In this document: positions 1 through 8,254 of the stretch, in pieces | Numbering within the stretch: the first letter of the stretch is position 1 | Layout: every line of letters begins with the position of its first letter | Translations under genes and position numbers: made by a program | Assembly: GCA_945927915.1 (NCBI GenBank) | Contig: CAMEMX010000059.1 | Span: 1-8,924, forward strand | DNA length: 8,924 nucleotides | From: an uncultured Clostridia bacterium | GTDB lineage: Bacteria; Bacillota; Clostridia; Oscillospirales; Oscillospiraceae | Direction of reading: 5' to 3' | Notes under the pieces: model-generated | Databases searched by the model: none | What the model was told of the DNA's origin: nothing | What the model saw: the letters and a program-made list of their open reading frames with translations, nothing else

Positions 1-150
1 GGCGTCGACGCCTTCTTTCCTGTCGGAGCCTGTCAAAAGCCTTTACTTTTTACAGAATATGCAAATATGTTCAGAGCATATATATTTTGAGAATGGCGAT
101 GAAATTTCAGTTATTTGTCAAAAATGCGAAATTTTCAGGGCTTTCGGCGT
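1..150. other. AT-rich intergenic stretch, no supported gene
   Basis: No coding region with a ribosome binding site or recognisable family begins or ends convincingly here. All three plus frames read as low-complexity short peptides, and the long plus-strand frame that starts at 59 is an antisense shadow of ppdK. The window opens with a perfect 12-base palindrome (1-12, GGCGTCGACGCC). On the minus strand there is a TTGACA hexamer (revcomp of bases 31-36 region) but no acceptable -10 at 16-18 bases from it, so I do not call a promoter. A gene may lie just outside the window on either strand. Confidence 0.5.
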
Positions 151-191
151 AAAAAAGACCCTGCAAGATTGCTCTTGCAAGGTCATTTTTT
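151..191 (-). terminator. Intrinsic terminator of ppdK, probably bidirectional
   Basis: An 11-bp stem (arms 157-167 and 174-184) closes a 6-base loop (168-173). On the minus strand the stem is unbroken, with one U-G wobble, and is followed by six T residues (complement of 151-156), 52 bases after the ppdK stop codon. On the plus strand the same stem has one C-A mismatch and is followed by A then TTTTTT (186-191). It therefore fits best as the end of the ppdK transcript and could also stop a transcript coming from the left side of the window. Confidence 0.85.
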
Positions 192-235
192 CTATTGTGG
201 TTTACAATCTGGGCTTGCCCAAAATCAGCTTACGC

Positions 236-2875
<2,640 letters not shown>

Positions 2876-2886
2876 GGTTTTGTTAA

Positions 2887-2893
2887 CCCCTTT
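2887..2893 (-). promoter_or_regulatory. Ribosome binding site that fixes the ppdK start
   Basis: Read on the minus strand, AAAGGGG lies 11 bases before the ATG at 2875. The in-frame ATG at 2932 has only an A-rich stretch in front of it, so this site decides in favour of the shorter, 879-residue product. Confidence 0.75.
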
Positions 2894-2902
2894 CGTGTTT
2901 TG

Positions 2903-2926
2903 GAAACGGCATTTCACGACCGTTTC
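2903..2926 (-). promoter_or_regulatory. Stem-loop in the ppdK mRNA leader
   Basis: GAAACGG (minus strand, from 2926) pairs perfectly with CCGTTTC (2909-2903) across a 10-base loop. It sits between the predicted transcription start (about 2958) and the ribosome site, ending about 10 bases before the latter. It has no T tract, so it is not a terminator. It could influence message stability or ribosome access; no known riboswitch or leader family is recognised. Confidence 0.45.
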
Positions 2927-2964
2927 AAGCATTGTTTTTTATGTTAAGATTTTATCGCGCACAA

Positions 2965-2993
2965 AGTATACCACATCTGTTTCGATTTTGCAA
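2965..2993 (-). promoter_or_regulatory. SigA-type promoter of ppdK
   Basis: On the minus strand, TTGCAA (2993-2988) is separated by 17 bases from TATACT (2970-2965). TG precedes the -10 by one base (an extended -10). The DNA upstream of the -35 (about 2994-3019) is nearly all A/T and could act as an UP element. Predicted start is near 2958, giving a leader of about 80 bases. Confidence 0.7.
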
Positions 2994-3004
2994 ATATTTT
3001 CCGC

Positions 3005-3077
3005 AAAAAAATCAAAAAATCGGGAGAAAAATTTCGTCTCCGTCCGAAAACGCAAAAAAATCCCGCCCGGCGGCGCG
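3005..3077 (-). terminator. Candidate intrinsic terminator(s) downstream of noc
   Basis: Two weak possibilities lie between the noc stop (3168) and the ppdK promoter. First: a 4-bp GC stem (CCGC 3063-3066 with GCGG 3070-3073, 3-base loop) followed on the minus strand by GA and seven T residues (3060-3054). Second: GGAGA/TCTCC (3041-3037 with 3027-3023, 9-base loop), followed on the minus strand by two T runs (3019-3014 and 3011-3005). Neither stem is strong alone; together they make a stop before ppdK plausible. If read-through occurs, noc and ppdK could share some transcript. Confidence 0.35.
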
Positions 3078-3167
3078 AAATCGCACACCGAGGCGGAAAT
3101 GTTCGGCAAAATATGGTGTTTTCGTTGCGTAAGCGCTTCCCCTTGCCCGGAATGTCCCCTTCGTTCT

Positions 3168-3977
3168 TTACCCCGCCCGTTTGGGCAGGCGGATGGTCAG
3201 CACGATCTCCGTGTCCGTCTCCTCCTGCCTTGCGCTGGCGTCGATGCCCGCACCGCGCACCAGCTCCAGCGAGTGGTTGACGCTGTTGAGAAACAGGCGC
3301 ACGTCCCGGACGATCAGCTTGCGCATCCCCTTTTTCGGCTCCTGCGTACGTTTTTTCTCCAGATACGCCTCGATGTATGCCTCGGTTTTTGCCACGTTAA
3401 GCTGCTGCCTGACGATGACGCCCAGCACCTCCAGCCGTTCCTCGTCCGTCGGCAGGCGCAGAAGCGCACGCGCGTGCCGCTCGGACAGGTGGTTTTCGCG
3501 CAGCCTGTCCAGCACCTGCGGGCTGTGGCGCAGCAGGCGGAGCTTGTTTGCCACGGCGCTCTGGCTCTTGCCCACCCGCGCCGCCGCCTGCTCCTGGCTC
3601 AGGTGGTACAGGCGCATCAGCCGCGCCAGACCCTGCGCCTCCTCGATGTAGTCCAGGTCGCGCCGCTGCAGGTTTTCCACCAGCGCGACCATGCCCGACT
3701 GCTCCTCGTCCACGCTCAGCACGATGCACGGCACCTCGGCACAGCCGGCCAGCTTTGCCGCGCGCAGCCGCCGCTCCCCGGCGACCAGCTCATAGCCGTT
3801 CTCGCGCCGACGCACGGTCAGCGGCTGCAAGACCCCGTATTGCTCGATGCTCGCGGCAAGCTCCCGCAAGCCCTCGGGATCAAAGATCTTGCGCGGCTGC
3901 GACGGATTTGGCCGGAGGCGCTCGACCGGCAGATAAAGAACGCGTCCGTTTTCGAGCAGTCCACGGCTCTTTCTCAC
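3168..3977 (-). CDS. noc: Noc-type nucleoid occlusion protein (ParB superfamily CTPase)
   Basis: Sequence-specific DNA-binding CTPase clamp. In Bacillus subtilis, Noc loads at its own sites and keeps the division ring off the chromosome. The ParB N-terminal domain holds both CTP-binding motifs: GERRLRA (67-73) and ENLQR (101-105). A helix-turn-helix follows (about 126-150). The call is Noc rather than Spo0J/ParB because the HTH reads GKSQSAVANKLRLLR and is followed by SERHARALL, giving Gln139, Lys145 and Arg167 at positions where Noc has Gln, Lys and Arg; a fourth, usually Lys, is Arg150. The C-terminal domain (RDVRLFLNSVNHSLELV ... LTIRLPK) also matches Noc. The start is GTG at 3977, set by an excellent AAAGGAGG. 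The protein is 269 residues against 283 for B. subtilis; the difference is mainly at the N-terminus, where the membrane-targeting helix should be. No soj/parA partner is adjacent. It is divergent from the ymdB operon and followed by ppdK. A generic ParB-like role is the alternative. Confidence 0.9.
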   Translation of the reverse strand: MRKSRGLLENGRVLYLPVERLRPNPSQPRKIFDPEGLRELAASIEQYGVLQPLTVRRRENGYELVAGERRLRAAKLAGCAEVPCIVLSVDEEQSGMVALVENLQRRDLDYIEEAQGLARLMRLYHLSQEQAAARVGKSQSAVANKLRLLRHSPQVLDRLRENHLSERHARALLRLPTDEERLEVLGVIVRQQLNVAKTEAYIEAYLEKKRTQEPKKGMRKLIVRDVRLFLNSVNHSLELVRGAGIDASARQEETDTEIVLTIRLPKRAG

Positions 3978-3985
3978 CCCAACTC

Positions 3986-3993
3986 CTCCTTTC
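3986..3993 (-). promoter_or_regulatory. Strong ribosome binding site of noc (fixes a GTG start)
   Basis: On the minus strand, AAAGGAGG followed by AGTTGGGG leads straight to GTG (3977-3975), an 8-base spacing. This near-perfect Shine-Dalgarno site shows the start is the GTG and that the short N-terminus is real and not a mis-called start. Confidence 0.85.
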
Positions 3994-4014
3994 CGGTGAT
4001 TCTCCCCGTGTCCT

Positions 4015-4020
4015 ATTCTA
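4015..4020 (-). promoter_or_regulatory. Possible -10 element of the noc promoter
   Basis: TAGAAT on the minus strand differs from TATAAT at one base and would start transcription about 30 bases before the noc GTG. There is no good -35 at 16-18 bases; that position is instead occupied by the CCCGCGAA repeats. The promoter may therefore be weak or need a helper protein, or the real promoter may lie elsewhere in the region. Confidence 0.3.
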
Positions 4021-4029
4021 CGCCAAACG

Positions 4030-4062
4030 CCCGCGAAAACCCGCGAAAGTCAGACCCGCGAA
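4030..4062. repeat. Three direct CCCGCGAA repeats upstream of noc
   Basis: CCCGCGAA occurs at 4030-4037, 4040-4047 and 4055-4062 (TTCGCGGG in the noc direction), with start-to-start spacing of 10 and 15 bases. The first two copies share the longer form CCCGCGAAA. They cover the place where a -35 of the noc promoter would be, so they could be an operator. I do not recognise the binding protein. Confidence 0.55.
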
Positions 4063-4084
4063 CACAAGAAATTGCGTTTATTTT

Positions 4085-4134
4085 ATTTCCCGCCCACAAC
4101 ATCTTGGGAAATACGCGGGAAATACGGGATTTGC
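4085..4134. repeat. Cluster of GGGAAAT half-sites resembling the Noc binding sequence
   Basis: The B. subtilis Noc site is the palindrome ATTTCCCGGGAAAT. This region contains its half ATTTCCCG at 4085-4092, and GGGAAAT at 4106-4112 and 4117-4123. The last two form tandem GGGAAATAC units (4106-4114, 4117-4125), followed by a degenerate third, GGGATTTGC (4126-4134), so starts fall 11 and 9 bases apart, about one helical turn. The best full-length fit to the palindrome is 4110-4123, matching 11 of 14 positions. No complete perfect palindrome is present. Confidence 0.5.
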
Positions 4135-4167
4135 AGCCCCTCTGCCGAAAAATGATGAAACGCGCGC

Positions 4168-4196
4168 TTGTGCTGTGCGGCTTTTTTCGGTATAAT
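4168..4196 (+). promoter_or_regulatory. Promoter of the ymdB-yhaO-yhaN-tatD operon
   Basis: A perfect TATAAT (4191-4196) is preceded at 17 bases by TTGTGC (4168-4173), which keeps the TTG of the -35 consensus. Predicted start is near 4203, about 40 bases before the ymdB ATG. It lies in the divergent region shared with noc, 34 bases downstream of the GGGAAAT cluster, so a factor bound there could act on both directions. Confidence 0.75.
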
Positions 4197-4204
4197 ATTG
4201 TAAA

Positions 4205-4220
4205 GGCGGTCTTGCCCGCC
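4205..4220 (+). promoter_or_regulatory. Short GC stem-loop at the 5' end of the operon mRNA
   Basis: GGCGG (4205-4209) pairs with CCGCC (4216-4220) around a 6-base loop. With a start near 4203 this would sit at the extreme 5' end of the transcript, 9 bases before the GGGAGG ribosome site (4230-4235). A 5'-terminal stem often protects an mRNA from 5'-end-dependent decay; whether it does so here is inference. Confidence 0.4.
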
Positions 4221-4243
4221 ATACCCCTTGGGAGGAACACAAC

Positions 4244-5020
4244 ATGGAATTTAAACTGTTTGCCGTGGGCGACGTCGTCGCGGACGGCGGCCTTGCCTAT
4301 CTCAAGGCCAACCTTCCCGCGCTCAAGCGCGAACACGGCATTAATTTTTGCGTCGTCAACGGCGAAAATACCGCCGTCCTCGGTCTGACGCCGCGCCAGG
4401 CCGACGAGATCCTGGACGCCGGCGCGGACGTCATCACGATGGGCAACCACACCTGGGGCCGGCGCGAGCTGGTGCCCTATCTCAGCCGCTCGCATGAGGT
4501 GCTGCGCCCGGCGAATCTGCCGCCGCAGCAGCCGGGACGCGGCTGGGGCGTCTACCGCCGCAGCTTCGGCGACGTCGCCGTCATCGACCTGATCGGTCGC
4601 TGCGGCATGGACTACACGCCCGACAACCCCTTTTTGCAGGTCGAGCGTATCCTGAGCCGCTTAGAGACGAAGCTGATCTTCGTCGAGCTGCACGCCGAGG
4701 CGACCTCGGAAAAGCTCGCGATGGGCTGGATGCTCGACGGACGCGTCAGCGCCGTCTGGGGCACGCACACCCATGTGCAGACCTCGGACGACCGCATTCT
4801 GCCGCAGGGCACGGGCTACCTGACCGACCTCGGCATGACCGGCCCGCGCGACTCCGTCCTCGGCATCCGTCCGGATCTGTCGGTCAAAAAATTCCGCGGC
4901 GACCTGACCGGGCGCTACGAGCCGGCGCCCGGCGCGTGCAAGCTGGAGGGCTGCATTTTTACGGTCGACGCCGCCAACGGGCGGTGTCTGAAAACGGAAA
5001 GGGTGAGACTGAGTGATTAA
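4244..5020 (+). CDS. ymdB: YmdB-family metallophosphoesterase (2',3'-cyclic nucleotide phosphodiesterase)
   Basis: Member of the YmdB (TIGR00282-type) dinuclear metal phosphodiesterases. In B. subtilis YmdB hydrolyses 2',3'-cyclic nucleotides and affects biofilm and motility decisions. All expected metal ligands are visible: Asp10 (AVGDVV), Glu41 and Asn42 (NGENTA), Asn68 and His69 (GNHTW), His150 (HAEATSEK), His175 and His177 (GTHTHVQT). The length of 258 residues is normal (about 264 in B. subtilis) and there is no signal peptide, so it is cytosolic. The ATG follows GGGAGG by 8 bases. It is the first gene of the plus-strand operon, and its 3' end overlaps the next gene by 8 bases. In many Firmicutes ymdB follows rny (RNase Y); here it instead heads a YhaO/YhaN/TatD operon with no rny next to it. 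The family is secure; the physiological substrate in this organism is inferred. Confidence 0.95.
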   Translation: MEFKLFAVGDVVADGGLAYLKANLPALKREHGINFCVVNGENTAVLGLTPRQADEILDAGADVITMGNHTWGRRELVPYLSRSHEVLRPANLPPQQPGRGWGVYRRSFGDVAVIDLIGRCGMDYTPDNPFLQVERILSRLETKLIFVELHAEATSEKLAMGWMLDGRVSAVWGTHTHVQTSDDRILPQGTGYLTDLGMTGPRDSVLGIRPDLSVKKFRGDLTGRYEPAPGACKLEGCIFTVDAANGRCLKTERVRLSD

Positions 5021-6083
5021 ACTCCTGCACGCGGCAGACCTGCATCTGGACTCCGCGTTTTCCGCGCTGCCGGCAGAGCTGGCGGTGCAGCGCCGCGCCG
5101 AGCAGCGGCAGGCGCTTGCCGGGCTTGCCGAACGGTGCCGCGGGTGCGACCTCGTGCTGCTGGCGGGCGACCTGTTCGACAGCGCGCGGGTCTACCGCGA
5201 TACGCTCGACGCGCTCAAGGCGTTCTTCGCCGCGCTGGACGCGCAGGTCTTTATCGCGCCCGGCAACCACGACTTTGTGGCGGGCGGCTCGCCCTACCTG
5301 ACGGAGGATTGGGGCGAAAATGTCCATATTTTTACCAAAAACGAGATCGAATGCGTGCATTTGGACGCGCTGAACTGCGACGTTTACGGCGCCGGCTTCA
5401 CCGCTATGGAGGCGCCCGCCCTGCTGCGCGGCTTCGCCGTGCGCGACCCGGAGCGGGTGAACGTCATGGTGCTGCACGGCGATCTGCAGCCGAACTCGCC
5501 CTATAACCCCATCGCGCCGGAGGACGTCGCGGCGTCCGGGCTGGACTACCTCGCCCTCGGTCACGTCCACGCGGGCTTCGTGCGGCGCTTCGGGCAGACC
5601 GTCTGCGCCATGCCGGGCTGCCTGATGGGGCGCGGCTTTGACGAATGCGGGCAGAAGGGCGCGCTGCGCGCCGAGATCGGCAAAGCGGACTGCCGGACGG
5701 AATTTGTGCCGATCCGCACGCGGCGCTATGAGATCCTCTCCGTCCCCGCGGGCGACGATCCTCTCGCTGCCATCCGCGCCGCCCTGCCCGAACGGACGCA
5801 GGACGACTGCTACCGCATCATTCTGACCGGCGAGGCTGACCGCCCCGACACCGACGCTTTAGAGGCCGTCCTCTCGCCCGGGTTTTTCAGCCTCAGCGTG
5901 CGCGACCGCACCTATCCGAAGCAGTCGCTCTGGGAAAAGGCCGACGAGGATACCCTGCGCGGACACTTTTTGCAGACATTAAAAGAGGAATATGACGTGG
6001 CGGACGAGGCGCGCAAACGCAGTCTTGTGCTGGCGGCGCGGCTCGTCACGAGCCTGATGGACGGAAGGGAGGCCGAGCTGTGA
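5013..6083 (+). CDS. yhaO: YhaO/SbcD-like metallophosphoesterase, putative DNA exonuclease
   Basis: Calcineurin-like phosphoesterase of the SbcD/Mre11/YhaO group, which cut DNA ends with two metal ions and work with an SMC-like ATPase. All five core motifs are intact: Asp9 and His11 (HAADLHLD), Asp53 (AGDLFD), Asn85 and His86 (PGNHDF), His155 (LHGD), His184 and His186 (GHVHAG). The C-terminal third (about 235-356) is the variable domain that would contact the partner. At 356 residues it is somewhat shorter than B. subtilis YhaO (about 400). The start is GTG at 5013, inside the end of ymdB (8-base overlap), with AAAGGGTG just upstream; it gives the family-typical beginning MIKLLHAADLHLD. Its stop overlaps the start of the ATPase gene by four bases (GTGA), so the two are probably made in step. 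The YhaO assignment rests on pairing with a YhaN-like ATPase and not a classical SbcC; a true SbcD role remains possible. Confidence 0.88.
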   Translation: MIKLLHAADLHLDSAFSALPAELAVQRRAEQRQALAGLAERCRGCDLVLLAGDLFDSARVYRDTLDALKAFFAALDAQVFIAPGNHDFVAGGSPYLTEDWGENVHIFTKNEIECVHLDALNCDVYGAGFTAMEAPALLRGFAVRDPERVNVMVLHGDLQPNSPYNPIAPEDVAASGLDYLALGHVHAGFVRRFGQTVCAMPGCLMGRGFDECGQKGALRAEIGKADCRTEFVPIRTRRYEILSVPAGDDPLAAIRAALPERTQDDCYRIILTGEADRPDTDALEAVLSPGFFSLSVRDRTYPKQSLWEKADEDTLRGHFLQTLKEEYDVADEARKRSLVLAARLVTSLMDGREAEL

Positions 6084-8254
6084 GAATTCTCAAAATGCGT
6101 GCCTCCTTCGGCAAGCTGCACGGCGAGCTGACCCTCTCGGAGGGCTTCAACTGCCTTTGCCTGCCGAACGAGGCCGGAAAATCCACATGGAGCGCGTTTC
6201 TTACCGCTATGTTATATGGCATTGACACCTCCGAACGCGCGGGCGCAGCCAATCAGGGCCTGCCCGCGAAGGAGCGCTACAGGCCGTGGGACGGCAGCGC
6301 GATGGAGGGCGCGGTCGAGCTTTTGTGGAACGGGCGGCGCATCACCATCGAGCGCAGCACGAAGGGCCGCGTCCCGATGGGCGTGTTCCGCGCCTACGAG
6401 ACGGACAGCGGCGCGGACGTGCCGGAGCTGACGGCGGACGGCTGCGGGCGCGTCCTGTGCGGCGTCGAGCGCTCGGTCTTTGAGCGCACGGCGTTCATCC
6501 GCCAGCTCGGTCTTGCCGTGACCGGCGACGCGGCGCTGGAGCAGCGCCTGAACGCGATGGTCTCCACGGGCGAGGAGGGCGCAAAGTCCTTCTCCGAGCT
6601 GGAAAAGGAGCTGCGCGGGCTGAAAAATCAGCTCACCGGGCGTGCCGGACGCATCCCGAAGCTGACCGCGCAGGAGCAGGCGCTGGGGAAAACGCTTGCG
6701 GAGCTGCACGCGATGCAGGACGAGGCGCTGCGCCTTTCCGCACAGTGCGGCGAGGCGGCGCAGGAAAACGAGCGGCTGACGGCTCTGCAAGCGCGCATCA
6801 TCCGCGCGCAGAACGCAAAAAAACGCGCTGCCTTCGACGAGGCCGCGCAGAAATTGCAGGCGCAGGAGCAGCTTTGCGAGCGGCTCTCGCGCACGGTGGA
6901 GACGCTGCCGGAGGAACATGAGCTGCACGCCCTGCGGCGTGGGCTGGATGCCGCGCAGAGCGCCCTGCAAACGGCGCAGATGGAGGCGGCCTTTGGCACC
7001 GGCGAGGTGGCAAAGCCCGCCGCTCCGGCGTGCTTTGCCGGCATGGACGCGGACACCGCGCGGGAAAAGGCCGCGGAAGCCGCGCAGGAATATGAAAAGC
7101 TGCGCTCCGTCAAGGCGGTAAGGGCGCTTCCGCTGCTGCTTGCCGCGGCGCTGCTCATGCTGGGCGGCGCGGGGCTGTGCTTCGTGCTGCTGCCGCTCGG
7201 CCTTGCCGTGGCGGGCTGCGGCGCTGTGCTGCTGGCTGCTGCCTGCGTCTGTATCCTGCGGCGCAAAACACGCATGCGGGAGAGCGCCCACCGTGCGGAG
7301 CTGCTCCTGTCGCGCTACGGCGTCGACGACTGCGAGGCGCTCGGCGTCCTCGCGGAGGACTACGCCCGGCAGATGCGCGACTATGAAGCTGCGTGCGCCG
7401 AGGCAGAGGAAAAGAAGGCCGCGCTTGCCCACGCGCTCTCGCAGGCACGCTCGCAGGTCGATGCGCAGATCGAAAAGGTCAGCCGTTTCGCGCCCGACTG
7501 CCGCACCGCGGACGACTGCCGCGAGGCGATCGCCGCCGCCCTGCGTGCACACGAGCGTCATTTGAGCGAGCACCGCGTGCTCGACGGGCTGCGCAGGCAG
7601 TATGATTCGCTGCGCTTTCTCGCGCAGGAGGCCGGCGATGCCGCCGAGGATGCCGAAGCGCTGGCGCTTGACGAGGCGAAGATCGCCTATGAACAGCGCC
7701 GCGCGGCGCAGCGGCTGAACGAGCTGACCACGCGCCTTGCAACCTTACGCGGCGCGATCTCCGCCAAGGGCGATCCCGCCGCGCTGCAGGCCGAGGCAGA
7801 ACGCGTCACCGAGGCGCTGGAGCACGCGAACGGGCAGAGCGAGGCAGTCTCGCTGGCGCTCGACGCGCTGCAAAAGGCGGACGCCGCGCTGCGCTCCCGC
7901 TTTGCCCCGCAGATCACCGCCGAGGCCGGCGCGATCCTCGCGGCGCTGACGGACGGCAAGTATCCCAAGCTCCTGCTTGCGCCGGATATGCGCCTTTCCG
8001 TGCGCGAGGAGGGCGGAGCCGTCATGCGTCCCACCGCCGCGATGAGCTGCGGCACGGCGGATCAGATGTATCTCGCGCTGCGCCTTGCGATGTGCCGCAA
8101 GCTGCTGCCGGAGGACGCGCCGCTGCTCCTGGACGACGCGCTGGTCAATTTTGACGCCCACCGCGCCGCCGCCGCCCTGCGCGTGCTGCGCGCGGAGGCA
8201 GAAAAACGACAGGTGATCCTGTTCACCTGCCGCAGATTTGAGGAAGATATATAA
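6080..8254 (+). CDS. yhaN: YhaN-like SMC/Rad50-type ATPase with a central transmembrane hairpin
   Basis: Probable ATPase partner of the preceding nuclease, in the manner of SbcC or Rad50, but of the YhaN (AAA_27) type. The N-terminal head has the Walker A PNEAGKST (Lys34) and a Q-loop in FIRQLG. Residues about 169-300 are Ala/Glu/Gln/Leu-rich coiled coil. Residues 349-393 are strongly hydrophobic, long enough for two membrane helices with a short turn, and end in RRK. A second coiled coil runs to about 600. The C-terminal head has the signature SCGTADQ (656-662), Walker B LLLDD (Asp685, Asp686) and the terminal FTCRR. No CxxC zinc hook is present. Odd points: the first Walker A position, normally Gly or Ala, is Leu28, and the usual H-loop His appears to be Arg718. 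At 724 residues it is shorter than B. subtilis YhaN (about 960). The start is GTG at 6080 with GGGAGG 7 bases before it, overlapping the yhaO stop by 4 bases. Its stop overlaps the tatD ATG by one base. Confidence 0.85.
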   Translation: MRILKMRASFGKLHGELTLSEGFNCLCLPNEAGKSTWSAFLTAMLYGIDTSERAGAANQGLPAKERYRPWDGSAMEGAVELLWNGRRITIERSTKGRVPMGVFRAYETDSGADVPELTADGCGRVLCGVERSVFERTAFIRQLGLAVTGDAALEQRLNAMVSTGEEGAKSFSELEKELRGLKNQLTGRAGRIPKLTAQEQALGKTLAELHAMQDEALRLSAQCGEAAQENERLTALQARIIRAQNAKKRAAFDEAAQKLQAQEQLCERLSRTVETLPEEHELHALRRGLDAAQSALQTAQMEAAFGTGEVAKPAAPACFAGMDADTAREKAAEAAQEYEKLRSVKAVRALPLLLAAALLMLGGAGLCFVLLPLGLAVAGCGAVLLAAACVCILRRKTRMRESAHRAELLLSRYGVDDCEALGVLAEDYARQMRDYEAACAEAEEKKAALAHALSQARSQVDAQIEKVSRFAPDCRTADDCREAIAAALRAHERHLSEHRVLDGLRRQYDSLRFLAQEAGDAAEDAEALALDEAKIAYEQRRAAQRLNELTTRLATLRGAISAKGDPAALQAEAERVTEALEHANGQSEAVSLALDALQKADAALRSRFAPQITAEAGAILAALTDGKYPKLLLAPDMRLSVREEGGAVMRPTAAMSCGTADQMYLALRLAMCRKLLPEDAPLLLDDALVNFDAHRAAAALRVLRAEAEKRQVILFTCRRFEEDI

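Noticed and set aside
1..12. The perfect palindrome GGCGTCGACGCC as a terminator or binding site
   Set aside because: It sits at the window edge, has no loop and no adjacent T tract, and a 12-base GC palindrome alone is not enough to call a site.
31..60. A minus-strand promoter beginning with TTGACA
   Set aside because: No -10-like hexamer occurs at 16-18 bases from it.
2903..2926. A parS-like (TGTTTCACGTGAAACA) site in the ppdK leader
   Set aside because: CATTTCACGA resembles one half of parS, but the other half does not match, and the local palindrome is a plain stem-loop with a 10-base loop.
2876..2932. Extension of ppdK by 19 codons to the upstream ATG
   Set aside because: The added residues are not like the family N-terminus, no Shine-Dalgarno precedes that ATG, and a good one precedes the ATG at 2875.
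4060..4110. DnaA boxes or an origin in the AT-richer part of the noc/ymdB intergenic region
   Set aside because: No TTATCCACA-like nonamer is present; the A/T run at 4077-4088 alone does not make an origin.
4959..5570. A 203-codon minus-strand frame antisense to yhaO, and a similar 146-codon frame antisense to tatD (8266-8706)
   Set aside because: Both are GC-bias shadows of well-supported genes, with no ribosome site.
6212..7573. A 453-codon minus-strand frame antisense to the YhaN-like gene
   Set aside because: Arg/Ala/Gln/His-rich shadow translation without a start signal or recognisable motif; the sense gene has Walker A, signature and Walker B.
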